Source: Paraburkholderia sp. BL21I4N1
GTDB lineage: Bacteria; Pseudomonadota; Gammaproteobacteria; Burkholderiales; Burkholderiaceae
Assembly (NCBI RefSeq): GCF_002973525.1
Contig: NZ_PVEN01000006.1
Span: forward strand, 62,001 to 126,000
Length of the DNA stretch: 64,000 nucleotides
Reading direction: 5' to 3'
In this document: positions 54,227-64,000 of the stretch, piece after piece
Numbering within the stretch: position 1 is the stretch's first letter
How the letters are laid out: each line of letters opens with the position of its first letter
The notes under the pieces: generated by a model
What the model was told of the DNA's origin: nothing
Databases searched by the model: none
What the model saw: the letters and a program-made list of their open reading frames with translations, nothing else
Translations under genes and position numbers: made by a program

Positions 54227-55156
54227 CTACCCCTTCACCGCGCCGGACGCAATGCCGCGCACAAACCAGCGGCCCGACAGGAAGTACACCGCCAGCGGCA
54301 CCATGGAAGTCAGAATGGTCGCCGCCATATTGACGTTATAGAGCCGCTCGCCGGTCGTCGTGTTGATGATGTTGTTGAGTTGCACGGTCATCGGCAGATT
54401 TTTAGTGCCGGCGAACACGAGGCCGAGAATGAAGTCGTTCCAGATACCCGTCACCTGCATGATGACCGCCACCACGATGATCGGCGTGGACATGGGCAGC
54501 ATCAGTTGCATGAAGATACGCCAGAAGCCGCCGCCGTCGATGCGCGCGGCCTTGAACAGTTCCTGCGGAATCGACGCGTAGTAGTTGCGGAACAGCAGCG
54601 TCATGACCGGCATGCCGAAGATCGTGTGAATTACCACGATGCCCGGCAACGAGCTGAACAGATGCACGCTCGCCAGCACCCGCACGAGCGGATACACCAT
54701 CACCTGCACCGGAATGAATGCGCCCATCAGCAGCACGCCGAACAGCAAACCGGCGCCGCGCGGCCGCCAGAACGACAACGCGTAGCCGTTCACCGCGCCG
54801 ATCGCGATCGACAATATCGTGCTCGGCACGACAATGCGCACCGAGTTCCAGAAGCCGACCTGAATGCCGTTGCAATCGAGCCCGGTACACGCGGATTGCC
54901 ACGCGGCGCTCCACGCGCTCAACGTGAAATGCGTGGGAAACGCCAGCAGATTGCCGAGACGGATCTCGCTCATCGGCTTGACGGACGTCACGAGCATCAC
55001 ATACAAGGGCAGCAGGAAAAACAGCGCGGCGGTGAGCAGAAATGCGTAGACGCCGAGGCGCGCCGGTGTGAATGCGGCACGGCGGCGGCGCGGGCGGACG
55101 GCGCTCGGTGTGCCGCGCGGCGTGCCGTTTTTCAGCGGAGAATCGAGCGTGTTCAT
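54227..55156 (-). CDS. Sugar ABC transporter permease (MalG type)
   Basis: This 309-residue protein has six helices and an EAA-type coupling loop (KAARIDGGGFWRIFMQLMLP). Its ATG at 55156 shares a base with the stop of the upstream permease (TAATG), and the ATPase gene follows 6 nt later. It forms half of the membrane channel. Confidence 0.94.
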   Translation of the reverse strand: MNTLDSPLKNGTPRGTPSAVRPRRRRAAFTPARLGVYAFLLTAALFFLLPLYVMLVTSVKPMSEIRLGNLLAFPTHFTLSAWSAAWQSACTGLDCNGIQVGFWNSVRIVVPSTILSIAIGAVNGYALSFWRPRGAGLLFGVLLMGAFIPVQVMVYPLVRVLASVHLFSSLPGIVVIHTIFGMPVMTLLFRNYYASIPQELFKAARIDGGGFWRIFMQLMLPMSTPIIVVAVIMQVTGIWNDFILGLVFAGTKNLPMTVQLNNIINTTTGERLYNVNMAATILTSMVPLAVYFLSGRWFVRGIASGAVKG

Positions 55157-56121
55157 TACGCCTCCTTGCGCAGCGCGGCGCGGCTGCGGGCATAGAAGAA
55201 CGGCGCGAGAATCGCCAGCACGGTGGCCAGCAAAACGATCGACGCCGCCGACGCGAGGCCGATATTGGCGCGCCCGAACAGATAGTCCATGATGAACTTG
55301 GCCGGCACTTCGCTGGCGGTGCCGGGACCGCCTTGCGTCATCGCGACCACGGCGTCGTAGAGCTTCACGACCATCACGAACAGCAGCACGAAGGCGGTGG
55401 ACAGCGACGGCCCGAGCATCGGCACCACGATGCTCGCATAGACGCGCCAACGCGGAATACCGTCGATACGCGCCGCTTTCCACAGTTCTTCGTCGATACC
55501 GCGCAAGCCGGCGAGCAGTAACGCCATCACCAGACCCGAAGCCTGCCACACGGTCGCGATCACGATCGTGTAGATCACCCAGTCCTGATCGACGATCCAG
55601 TCGAAGCGCGCATGCGCGAAGCCGAGTTTGTGCAACACGGCCTGCGCGCCGAGTTCCGGATTCAGAATCCACTGCCAGACGAGGCCGGTTGCGACGAACG
55701 ACATCGCATACGGATAGAGAAAGATGGTACGCAGCGCGCCTTCCGCGACCACGCGCTGATCGATGAAAATTGCCAGCAGCAGACCGATCACCATGCACGC
55801 GACGATAAAGCACGCGCCGTAGATCACGATGTTTTGCAGCGACAGCAACCAGCGGTCGTTATTGAAGAGCCGCGCGTATTGCGTGAGGCCCGCGAAATCG
55901 CCGGAAGGAAAGGTGCGCGAATTGCTGAGTGACACGCGCGCGGTCCAGACCATCGTGCCGAGATACGCGAACACGACGGTCAGGACCATTGGCAGCAACG
56001 CCAGCCAGGCCGCGAACGGAAAGCGCTTTTTCAGCGGCTTGCTGCGGGGTCCGCTGCGTGGTGAATTGCGCAACGGCGCAGCGGATTTCGACCTGGCGGC
56101 GGGCACCTTGAGCGCGTGCAT
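55156..56121 (-). CDS. Sugar ABC transporter permease (MalF type)
   Basis: This 321-residue protein has a basic N-terminal tail and six helices. The EAA loop is KAARIDGIPRWRVYASIVVP, and MTQGGPGTASEVPAKFI matches CUT1 sugar importers. It lies 8 nt after the binding-protein gene and pairs with the MalG-type permease. Confidence 0.94.
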   Translation of the reverse strand: MHALKVPAARSKSAAPLRNSPRSGPRSKPLKKRFPFAAWLALLPMVLTVVFAYLGTMVWTARVSLSNSRTFPSGDFAGLTQYARLFNNDRWLLSLQNIVIYGACFIVACMVIGLLLAIFIDQRVVAEGALRTIFLYPYAMSFVATGLVWQWILNPELGAQAVLHKLGFAHARFDWIVDQDWVIYTIVIATVWQASGLVMALLLAGLRGIDEELWKAARIDGIPRWRVYASIVVPMLGPSLSTAFVLLFVMVVKLYDAVVAMTQGGPGTASEVPAKFIMDYLFGRANIGLASAASIVLLATVLAILAPFFYARSRAALRKEA

Positions 56122-56129
56122 GCTGCCCC

Positions 56130-57368
56130 CTAGCTCTTCAATGCACTGGCAAAGGCTTTCTGCGCATCATCCACCGACTGGTTCTTGTTCCAGAAGTTGG
56201 TGATGACGTCGATCAACGCGCCCTGCGTGTCGGGCGACAGCAGCATTTCCGGATTCGGCAACTGACGCGACTTGTCCTTCATGATCGCCATGCCCTCTTT
56301 CGCGCAGATGTCGAGACTGCTCACGTCCACGTCGGGACGAATCGGAATCGAGCCTTTCTTCGCGCTGAACGCAACCTGCGCGGCCGGCGAGGTCATCACC
56401 GTGGCGAGCAGATTCTGCGCCTTGATCGTGGTCGGATTATCCGTCTTCGGGAACACGAACACGTCGCCCGCGACCAGATACGGCGAATGCGGACCGAAAC
56501 CCGGGAAGCAGCCGAAGTCCTTGCCTGCGACCTGCCTGGCCGCCGAGAATTCGCCCTTGGCCCAGTCGCCCATGATCTGCACGCCCGCCTTGCCGGAAAT
56601 CACCAGCGCGGTCGCGTCGTTCCAGTTACGGCCCGGCGAACCGGCATCGACGAAATCGTGCAGACGCTTGAACGAGGCCAGCACCTTCTTGAAGGCGTCG
56701 GACTTCACCGCGTTCGGGTCGCGATCGCGATACACCTTCAGATAGAGATCGGGGCCGCCGACGTCGGCGAAGACGGCGTCGAAGGTGATTTTTTCCTGCC
56801 ACGGCTGGCCGCCGAGCGCGAGTGGAATCACGCCGGCGGTCTTCAGCTTGCCGAGATCGGCGAGGAATTCGTCATAGCTCTTCGGCTCGGCGGCAATGCC
56901 GGCCTTCTGGAACGCCGGCTTCGAATAGAAGAACCAGGCGGGCATGTGAATGTCGACGGGCGCGGCATAGTAATGCCCTTTCACCTTGATGCTGTCGATG
57001 ATGGAAGGCGGGAATACGCCGTTCCAGTTTTCCTTCGCGGCGACGTCGTCGACGTTGTTCAGCAGGCCTTGATCGATCAGGTCGTGAAACTGCTTGGACG
57101 TATTGAACTGCGCGGCAGTGGGCGGATCGCCGCCGATGATACGGTTGATCGCCGTGGAGCGCGCCTGATCGGCGCCCGCAACCGCGTTGTCGACCCATTG
57201 TCCACCGGCCTTGTTATAGGCATCGGCGAACTGGCGAATCGCGGCCGACTCGCCGCCCGAGGTCCACCAGTGAATCACGTTGGCCTTCAAGGGGTCCGCC
57301 TGCGCGACGACGCCATACAACGCCAATGCCGCAACGATGCCTCGCAAGGCCATTTTTTTGCTGTTCAT
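56130..57368 (-). CDS. Sugar ABC transporter substrate-binding protein
   Basis: This 412-residue periplasmic protein starts at the ATG at 57368 behind AGGAG. The signal peptide is cut near VAQADPL. Motifs NVIHWWTSGGESAAIRQFAD and GKAGVQIMGDWAKGEF fit the CUT1 group 1 binders related to glucose/mannose proteins. The neighbouring GH1 enzyme suggests a beta-glucoside or cellobiose-like ligand. Confidence 0.94.
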   Translation of the reverse strand: MNSKKMALRGIVAALALYGVVAQADPLKANVIHWWTSGGESAAIRQFADAYNKAGGQWVDNAVAGADQARSTAINRIIGGDPPTAAQFNTSKQFHDLIDQGLLNNVDDVAAKENWNGVFPPSIIDSIKVKGHYYAAPVDIHMPAWFFYSKPAFQKAGIAAEPKSYDEFLADLGKLKTAGVIPLALGGQPWQEKITFDAVFADVGGPDLYLKVYRDRDPNAVKSDAFKKVLASFKRLHDFVDAGSPGRNWNDATALVISGKAGVQIMGDWAKGEFSAARQVAGKDFGCFPGFGPHSPYLVAGDVFVFPKTDNPTTIKAQNLLATVMTSPAAQVAFSAKKGSIPIRPDVDVSSLDICAKEGMAIMKDKSRQLPNPEMLLSPDTQGALIDVITNFWNKNQSVDDAQKAFASALKS

Positions 57369-57499
57369 TCCGTCTCCTGTCGGTCGACGCCGGCGCGTTC
57401 GCGGCTTAGGGCGAAGCGCTGACGCCGGTCCCATGCAACATAGTCGCGCCAGGCCTGGCGCCCGTGTCTCAAGTCGACATGCAAACCAGCTTGACTGCT

Positions 57500-58903
<1,404 letters not shown>

Positions 58904-58974
58904 GGATTCTCCTGCGCTGAGGTCATTGAACCGGGTACGGCGGAAGGTGCGGCACCAGCGAGGCCAGTGCGCGA

Positions 58975-58990
58975 GTGGAAGCGCTTCCAC
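58975..58990. promoter_or_regulatory. LacI-type operator of the glucoside operon
   Basis: GTGGAAGCGCTTCCAC is a perfect 16-bp palindrome with the central CG typical of LacI-family sites. It lies 72 nt before the glucosidase start and just downstream of a candidate promoter. Confidence 0.8.
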
Positions 58991-59005
58991 ATCAGTCCAG
59001 CGAAC

Positions 59006-59033
59006 GATATCAGCGGGGCAATCCGCGCAGCAA
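59006..59033 (-). promoter_or_regulatory. Candidate promoter of the glucoside operon
   Basis: On the reverse strand TTGCTG (59028-59033) and GATATC (59006-59011) are 16 nt apart. Transcription would begin near the palindrome, so repressor binding would block it. Confidence 0.4.
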
Positions 59034-59098
59034 TCAGGGTTTGTCTGGAGCGAAGCTGGCATGCGCGGCGCCGTCATGCACGGCAGCACGCGCGAACC

Positions 59099-60313
59099 TC
59101 AATGGGCCACGGGCAGTTTGAATTCGCCGCGGTCGTAGGCTTCGCAATACGCTTTCCAGTCGGCGGCGAGCTGGGTCTCGCACTGCGTTGCCACGTCGAT
59201 CAACGGCAATTGCCAATCCTTGCGATTGCCGAACGCGATCAGTTCGTCCGCAATCGACGAGTGCTGCCGGCCGCCGCTGCGCAGATGCGCCCACGCACTG
59301 AGTTGAGCCATGCTGTTGACCACTTCTTCGAGGCGCGGCAGCTTGCCGTTCCAATCGCTGAGCGCCACGCGATCCTCGGACGGCTGCAAACTGCGCAGCA
59401 CGTAGGAACGCTGATTGAAGTCAACCGCGTGCAGAAACGCCTGCGAGACCGCCTGATTGCGTCGCTGCACTTCGACGACGCGTTGCGCTTCGCTCTGCCA
59501 CGTCGGCTGCGGCGTTCGCACATGCGGCATGACCGAAGACGGCAGCGCTTCTTTCAGATCGATCAGGAAGTTGCTGTCCGGCGAGCCTTTGCCTTCGACC
59601 AGCATCACGTAGCGATCCACGCCGAGACTGCCGGTGCCGGCAATGCGCCGTGCGACGTCGAGAATGCGATAGAAGTCCGGATTGGGCTGGCTCGCGGCAA
59701 ACTTGTTCATGAATTCCGTCACCGCCGCGCGCTGTTGGTCGCTGATCGGCAACGCCTTCTTACCGTCCACTTTCAGCACACGGGTCTTGCCCTTCAGCAC
59801 GCTGCGGCGGTCCAGAAACGCGGCGCGCGGGCGGCTCGCCAGCGCGTCGAACAGATCGCGCACCATTCCGACCGAGGTCTCCGCCTCGATCCAGCGCGCC
59901 TTGCCGAACGCGAGCGCCGCGCCGTATGAATCGAGCGCGGTGTGGCAGAGCGCGAGCGCCTGCGCGCGGCTCAGCTTGAGGTCGCTGGCGCCGACCAGCA
60001 CGCTCGTCAGAAGCCGCGCCAGTTCGTAGAGATTCGGCGCGAGACAGGCTTCGTCGAAGTCGTTGTTGTCGAAATAGATCAGGCGGTTGTCGCCCTTGTA
60101 GCTGCCGAAATTTTCCAGATGCATGTCGCCGCAAATCCAGACCGGCGGCGCTTCGTCGAGGATCTTTTCGCGCGGCAAACCCGCATAGAACAGATGACAG
60201 GTGCCGCGCAGAAACACGAACGGCGAACTGCGCATGGCCTGGTATTTCATGGCGAGCCGCTCGGGATCGCGGCCGGCGTTGAAATGGGTCAGGGTCTTGA
60301 CGATATCGGACAT
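59099..60313 (-). CDS. DUF2252 protein, probable kinase-like fold
   Basis: This 404-residue protein starts at the ATG at 60313 with AAAGGAA upstream. DUF2252 motifs are clear: VWICGDMHLENFGSY (~58-72) and IYFDNNDFDEA (~79-89). These resemble the catalytic HxxxxN and metal-binding DxD parts of aminoglycoside-phosphotransferase-like kinases, so it may phosphorylate a small molecule. No function is established for the family. It follows the DUF4239 gene on the same strand (76-nt gap). Confidence 0.85.
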   Translation of the reverse strand: MSDIVKTLTHFNAGRDPERLAMKYQAMRSSPFVFLRGTCHLFYAGLPREKILDEAPPVWICGDMHLENFGSYKGDNRLIYFDNNDFDEACLAPNLYELARLLTSVLVGASDLKLSRAQALALCHTALDSYGAALAFGKARWIEAETSVGMVRDLFDALASRPRAAFLDRRSVLKGKTRVLKVDGKKALPISDQQRAAVTEFMNKFAASQPNPDFYRILDVARRIAGTGSLGVDRYVMLVEGKGSPDSNFLIDLKEALPSSVMPHVRTPQPTWQSEAQRVVEVQRRNQAVSQAFLHAVDFNQRSYVLRSLQPSEDRVALSDWNGKLPRLEEVVNSMAQLSAWAHLRSGGRQHSSIADELIAFGNRKDWQLPLIDVATQCETQLAADWKAYCEAYDRGEFKLPVAH

Positions 60314-60389
60314 CACATTCCTTTCGAATACAGTGCGGTTCGGCCCGAAACGGCCCAACACGTCTGGATAGCGCCGCTTCGTTGCACGT

Positions 60390-61157
60390 TCAAGGCGCGC
60401 GGAACGAATCAGCCAGCGCATGAAGATTGAGCGGCTTCACGCGAATCACGCCGCCGCGCGGACTGTCGATATCCGCGATCAGCGTGAACGCCAGCGACAC
60501 CACCAGCGGCACGATCAGCAGCAAGCCGGCGCCCGATTTCAACGCGCGCGCGCCGTAGCCGACCAGCACATTCGCGCACACCGCCATCAGGGTCATCAGC
60601 GCCCACGCGGCATACGGTATGCGGTTCCACCACGCGGCCTGCGTGTAGCCCTGAGTGTTCAGCACGTCGTTCATCCCGGCCACGGTCAGCGCGGCAACCG
60701 GTGTGGGTTGCGCCACGGCGGCATTCTTCACGGTCGCCCACATGGCGTTTTGCAAACGCTCGGTCTCGCGATTCACCTTGGCGAGTTCCTGATCGTCACG
60801 CGTGGTGTAGTAAAGCACGCGCTCGTCGAGATACGCTTTCAGCAAGCCGCGCACGGTAGCCGCATCGGCGGCGGGCAGCAGGTCGGCGCGAACGTATTCG
60901 GTGCCGATCGCGTTCGCCTCTTCTTCTTCGTAGTTCTTGCGCTGATCGTAGCGTCCCACCGCCATCGAAAACGTAAAGCCGATGATCAACGCCAGCAGTG
61001 TGAGCGTCGCGGCCTGAATCACGCTGAAGTCTTCGCGGGCGTCGTCCTCGATTTTTCTGAAGCGCCGCAGCAGCGCCGCACCGATACGCGCCGACAGCCA
61101 CATGGCGACAAACGCCACGATGAATACGAGTGCGGGATAGTCGAGAATGTTTTGCAT
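60390..61157 (-). CDS. DUF4239 membrane protein
   Basis: This 255-residue protein has an N-terminal helix (ALVFIVAFVAMWLSARIGAA), a second helix (AATLTLLALIIGFTFSMAVG) and two C-terminal helices. RYDQRKNYEEEEANAIGTEY is the hallmark of DUF4239, a family distantly like bestrophin channels. Its role is unknown. The GAAACGCTTTC motif upstream (61190-61200) could be a regulator site. Confidence 0.85.
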   Translation of the reverse strand: MQNILDYPALVFIVAFVAMWLSARIGAALLRRFRKIEDDAREDFSVIQAATLTLLALIIGFTFSMAVGRYDQRKNYEEEEANAIGTEYVRADLLPAADAATVRGLLKAYLDERVLYYTTRDDQELAKVNRETERLQNAMWATVKNAAVAQPTPVAALTVAGMNDVLNTQGYTQAAWWNRIPYAAWALMTLMAVCANVLVGYGARALKSGAGLLLIVPLVVSLAFTLIADIDSPRGGVIRVKPLNLHALADSFRAP

Positions 61158-61306
61158 GGGCGAGCGTTTTTCTCTGAGCGGTTGATCGGGAAACGCTTTC
61201 TGACTGCCATGACACCTGTGCTACCGCTGCATGATAAGCGCCGCCGCGCCGGCGTGGAAGACGCTCGCTGAATGGCGCGGCGCGCGGCGCCGAAGGACGC
61301 GGCCGC

Positions 61307-62239
61307 TCAGGAACCCGTCACCAGATAGTAGCGGCCGTCGGCGCTCACGTTGACGCCGAAGCCGCACTCCAGCACCGAACCGTGCGTGAGGACGTCGAGC
61401 GTTTCGGGCGCGGAGAGCCTGAACTCGAGCAGGCATTTGTCGTCGCGCTTGTCGTAGGGCGCGAGGTTGGCGATCTTTGCGGTGGCCTCCAGCGGCGCGT
61501 CGCCGCCGGTGTCGCTCACCGGCACGCGCGCCACGCCGTCGTAGAAGCGCACATAGGCCGACAGATTGCCGGTGCTCGCGCTCGGCCGGCCGTCTTCGCC
61601 AACGCTCGGATGCATGAAATCGCCATCGATCCGATACACGCCGTGGCGCCCTTTCACCGGCTTCAGCGCAATGCTGTTCCACGCGTCGAAGGTCACGTAG
61701 TGGATAAAGCGCGCGCCTTCCGGCGGCACGCCGTGCACCACCGCTTTGCCGGCGATCGCTTCGAGACGCTCGCGCGCCGCCGCCACGGCGCGGCCCAGCA
61801 GCGCGTCGCCGGGATAGTCGTCGCCGCGGCTCACCGCGGTGCGGTACGACGCGCGCGCGTCGGGCAACTCGCCCAGCCTCAGTTGCACGTCGCCCTGATG
61901 CACATACGCCATGGCGATGCGGGCGCGCGCCGAACTGCTGGCTTTCGGCGAGTTCTCTTCGTCGGCCTGCATCGCGGTGGCCTCGGCGAGCGCGCCTTCC
62001 ATCGCGACCAGGGTTTGCGCCTCCTTGATGCGACCCGCATCGAGCGCGACGACCCCCAACGCCGCGCAGGACGCGTTGGTCCGGCACGGCACGTCTTTAC
62101 CCGACAGCAGATTGCGGCGATACAGATCGGCGCGCGAGTCGCCGCGCGGCGTTTGAGCCGCGACAAAGCCGGACGCAAGCGCGGCACACGCGCCACAGGC
62201 AACGACGACAGCAGCGGCGAAGACGGTTTTGACGTTCAT
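61307..62239 (-). CDS. Exported protein with helical repeat region, unknown function
   Basis: This 310-residue protein starts at the ATG at 62239; upstream in-frame ATGs are possible. The signal peptide ends near GFVAAQTP. Residues ~40-130 are helical and repeat-like (ARIAMAYVHQGDVQLRLGEL, PDARASYRTAVSRGDDYPGD), resembling a TPR pair. A beta-rich C-terminal part follows (HGVYRIDGDFMHPS). Cysteines in DVPCRTNASCAALG may form a disulfide. No family is recognised. Confidence 0.65.
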   Translation of the reverse strand: MNVKTVFAAAVVVACGACAALASGFVAAQTPRGDSRADLYRRNLLSGKDVPCRTNASCAALGVVALDAGRIKEAQTLVAMEGALAEATAMQADEENSPKASSSARARIAMAYVHQGDVQLRLGELPDARASYRTAVSRGDDYPGDALLGRAVAAARERLEAIAGKAVVHGVPPEGARFIHYVTFDAWNSIALKPVKGRHGVYRIDGDFMHPSVGEDGRPSASTGNLSAYVRFYDGVARVPVSDTGGDAPLEATAKIANLAPYDKRDDKCLLEFRLSAPETLDVLTHGSVLECGFGVNVSADGRYYLVTGS

Positions 62240-62585
62240 TGGAAGTGGCAGGAAGTTGGCCATGACGCTGTTCGAACAACGCGTTTCGAGAATCTGCTTC
62301 GCTGAGATGTATGCGCGGCACATGCAGCAGCTGACACTGCGCCGACACAGACGCTGGCCGTGATGCTGACAGAAAATCGGCGATTGTGCGAACCCGTTGC
62401 GATAGTCTCGCGCTGCGCGGCTTTGTGCTAATCCGTGCTCAAGCGGACGCGCCGGCTTATTTCAACATTTTGGTCAAGAGAGGGAATAAAGACGTGCCAA
62501 TGTGTGTTCGGAACGGATAAGCGCTGCATGCGCCGACCTGGCGGCGTTATCGGCCGCGGGACGTTCACACCGACTGGAAGGGTTC
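62240..62585. other. 346-nt divergent intergenic region
   Basis: It lies between the exported repeat protein (reverse) and the SDR gene (forward) and should contain both promoters. Apart from possible upstream starts for the exported protein, no gene, repeat or clear hexamers were recognised. Confidence 0.4.
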
Positions 62586-63323
62586 ATGAACACACACACT
62601 CGTACTGCGATTGTCACTGGTGCGTCCAGTGGCATTGGGTTTGCCATCGCCAAGGCCTTTGTGGCGCGCGGCTATAACGTGATCGGCAATGCGCGGACCA
62701 TTCAACGTCTGGAAGCCGCTGCGGCGCAATGGGGCGACACCGCGACCTTCATCCCCGTCGCGGGCGACATTGGCAATGCTGCCGTTGCGCGTGAGTTATT
62801 CGACACGGCAATCGCGCGTTTCGGCGCCGTCGACATTCTGGTGAACTGCGCAGGCGCGTTCATCGCGAAGCCAGTAGATGCCTATACGGAAGACGACCTC
62901 AGCGCATTGATCGACACGAACCTGAAAGGGTTCTTCTTTCCGGCGCAACTCGCCGCCCGGCATATGTCGGCCAACGGCAAAGGGCACATCGTCAATATAA
63001 CGGCCAGCATCGCGCTGCAGCCGAACGTTCGGGTTCCGTCCGTGATTCCCGCGCTCGTCAAGGGCGGCGTCAACGCCGCGACACGCTCGCTTGCGCTCGA
63101 ATTAGCGGCGCACAACGTCAAGGTGAATGCCATCGCACCGGGCGTTATCGACACGCCGTTGCATGAGCCGGGTGCGGTCGAACAATACCGGGCGCTGGCG
63201 CCGACGGGTGCAGTGGGCACGACAAAAGACATCGTCGACGCGGTGCTGTACCTCGTCGATTCGAATTTCGTCACGGGCGTCGTCATGCCGATAGACGGCG
63301 GTTCGACCGCGGGTGTCTGGTGA
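62586..63323 (+). CDS. SDR-family protein lacking the catalytic tyrosine
   Basis: This 245-residue protein starts at the ATG at 62586 with GGAAGGG upstream. The cofactor loop TGASSGIG (11-18) and NCAG (87-90) are intact, and the catalytic lysine is K159. At the tyrosine position (155) there is proline (IPALVKGG). The active-site serine is S141, one residue off the usual spacing. It may bind NAD(P) without classical catalysis or use another acid. It is joined to the next gene by a 4-nt gap. Confidence 0.88.
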   Translation: MNTHTRTAIVTGASSGIGFAIAKAFVARGYNVIGNARTIQRLEAAAAQWGDTATFIPVAGDIGNAAVARELFDTAIARFGAVDILVNCAGAFIAKPVDAYTEDDLSALIDTNLKGFFFPAQLAARHMSANGKGHIVNITASIALQPNVRVPSVIPALVKGGVNAATRSLALELAAHNVKVNAIAPGVIDTPLHEPGAVEQYRALAPTGAVGTTKDIVDAVLYLVDSNFVTGVVMPIDGGSTAGVW

Positions 63324-63327
63324 AACT

Positions 63328-64000
63328 ATGAAAACGTGGCGCGACGAGCGAATCCTGTCGCTCTTCGGCATTGATTTGCCGATTATTCAGGCTCCGATGG
63401 CAGGGGTCGGGAATGCCCAACTGGCCATTGCGGTTGCGCGTGCCGGCGGTCTGGGCTCGCTGCCGTGTGCATTGCTGAGTGTGGACAAGGCGCGCGAAGC
63501 GGTCACGCTGATCCGGACACAAACGGCGGCGCCCCTGAACCTGAATTTCTTTTGCCATGCGCCATCTCCGCGCGATGAGCAGCGCCTCGCCGCCTGGTCG
63601 GAGATCATCCGTCCACACGCGGTTTCGGCAGGCTTGCCGCTGGAGCCGACGCTGCCTGCCCACCCCGGCATCGATACGTTTAACGAAAGCTGGTGCGCGT
63701 TCTTGGAAAACGTCGCGCCGGAAGTCGTGAGCTTTCATTTTGGCCTGCCGGACGCCGCCCTGGTTGCGAGAGTTCGTGCCGCGGGGGCCAAGATCGTTTC
63801 CTCTGCAACGACCGTGGCTGAAGCGCGATGGCTTGCCGCTAACGGATGCGATGCGATTATCGCGATGGGTACGGAGGCCGGTGGCCACCGCGGCACCTTC
63901 CTGCCTGGGGAGCTCGATACCCAGGCGGGTACGCTCGCCCTGGTGCCGCAGATCGTCGATGCGGTCGACACGCCGGTCATCGCCGCCGGAGGTATCGCGG
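63328..64000 (+). CDS. Nitronate monooxygenase, N-terminal part
   Basis: This gene runs off the right edge; 224 codons are visible from the ATG at 63328. It reads IDLPIIQAPMAGVGNAQLAI (flavin phosphate region start), then AARAGGLGSLP-like, and AMGTEAGGHRGTFLPG, the conserved FMN-binding glycine/histidine loop. Known enzymes oxidise nitronates such as propionate-3-nitronate. The 4-nt gap implies one transcript with the SDR gene. Confidence 0.93.
   Translation, partial: MKTWRDERILSLFGIDLPIIQAPMAGVGNAQLAIAVARAGGLGSLPCALLSVDKAREAVTLIRTQTAAPLNLNFFCHAPSPRDEQRLAAWSEIIRPHAVSAGLPLEPTLPAHPGIDTFNESWCAFLENVAPEVVSFHFGLPDAALVARVRAAGAKIVSSATTVAEARWLAANGCDAIIAMGTEAGGHRGTFLPGELDTQAGTLALVPQIVDAVDTPVIAAGGIA

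Noticed and set aside
57413..57420. GAAGCGCT upstream of the sugar-binding protein as a second repressor site
   Set aside because: Only half of the 16-bp palindrome is matched.
61190..61200. GAAACGCTTTC as an operator for the glucoside repressor
   Set aside because: It resembles LacI-type sites only loosely, differs from the 58975-58990 palindrome and lies before an unrelated DUF4239 gene.

Overview
The window is a GC-rich stretch of a Gram-negative proteobacterial genome. NodT-type outer-membrane lipoproteins, a 389-residue Gram-negative porin, the phosphocholine-specific phospholipase C, MetE/MetR, and many LysR regulators and efflux operons point to the Burkholderiaceae, probably Paraburkholderia or a close relative. 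That assignment is inferred from gene content and style. No rRNA, tRNA, CRISPR array, insertion sequence or phage gene was recognised, so this looks like accessory but stable chromosome or chromid.

Layout. 1-5.1 kb: the start of a cyclic-nucleotide-binding (probably thioredoxin-reductase-fused) protein, a divergent NmrA/LysR pair, an exported catalase-like peroxidase translationally coupled to cytochrome b561, a small lipoprotein and an ABM monooxygenase. 5.3-7.8 kb: a 61-residue lipoprotein followed by a Tat-exported phospholipase C with a strong terminator. 7.8-14.3 kb: a cobalamin/methionine locus, with metE, a cobalamin riboswitch, a 27-codon leader ORF and btuB on one strand, and metR followed by cobF on the other. 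14.6-23.3 kb: a tripartite RND efflux operon with its own two-component system, preceded by a small EF-hand protein. 23.6-31 kb: an ArsB/NhaD-type permease, a PAS-GGDEF protein, a cytochrome b561 with two YceI proteins, an outer-membrane barrel, a decayed gene remnant and dinB. 30.9-39.1 kb: a second RND operon with a different gene order and its own two-component system. 39.4-44.3 kb: VOC protein/LysR pair, LysE exporter, small membrane proteins and a SulP transporter. 44.3-49.2 kb: a divergent LysR controlling an M20 amidohydrolase, a porin and an MHS-type transporter. 49.2-52 kb: a HipBA toxin-antitoxin pair with a duplicated operator, then a RIO-type kinase. 52-59 kb: a LacI-controlled sugar ABC importer with a GH1 beta-glucosidase. 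59-64 kb: DUF2252, DUF4239, a repeat-containing exported protein, an SDR-like protein without the usual catalytic tyrosine, and the start of a nitronate monooxygenase.

How it works together. The clearest regulatory story is the methionine/B12 island. MetR presumably drives metE when B12 is short. Only 21 nt separate metE from the riboswitch, so metE read-through may feed btuB, and a B12 synthesis gene (cobF) rides behind metR. The glucoside cluster reads as one transcript from the beta-glucosidase through the importer to its own repressor, behind a perfect 16-bp palindrome. HipBA has two inverted-repeat modules of identical 47-bp span. Three convergent gene pairs overlap at their 3' ends, which is notable for a genome with otherwise normal spacing.
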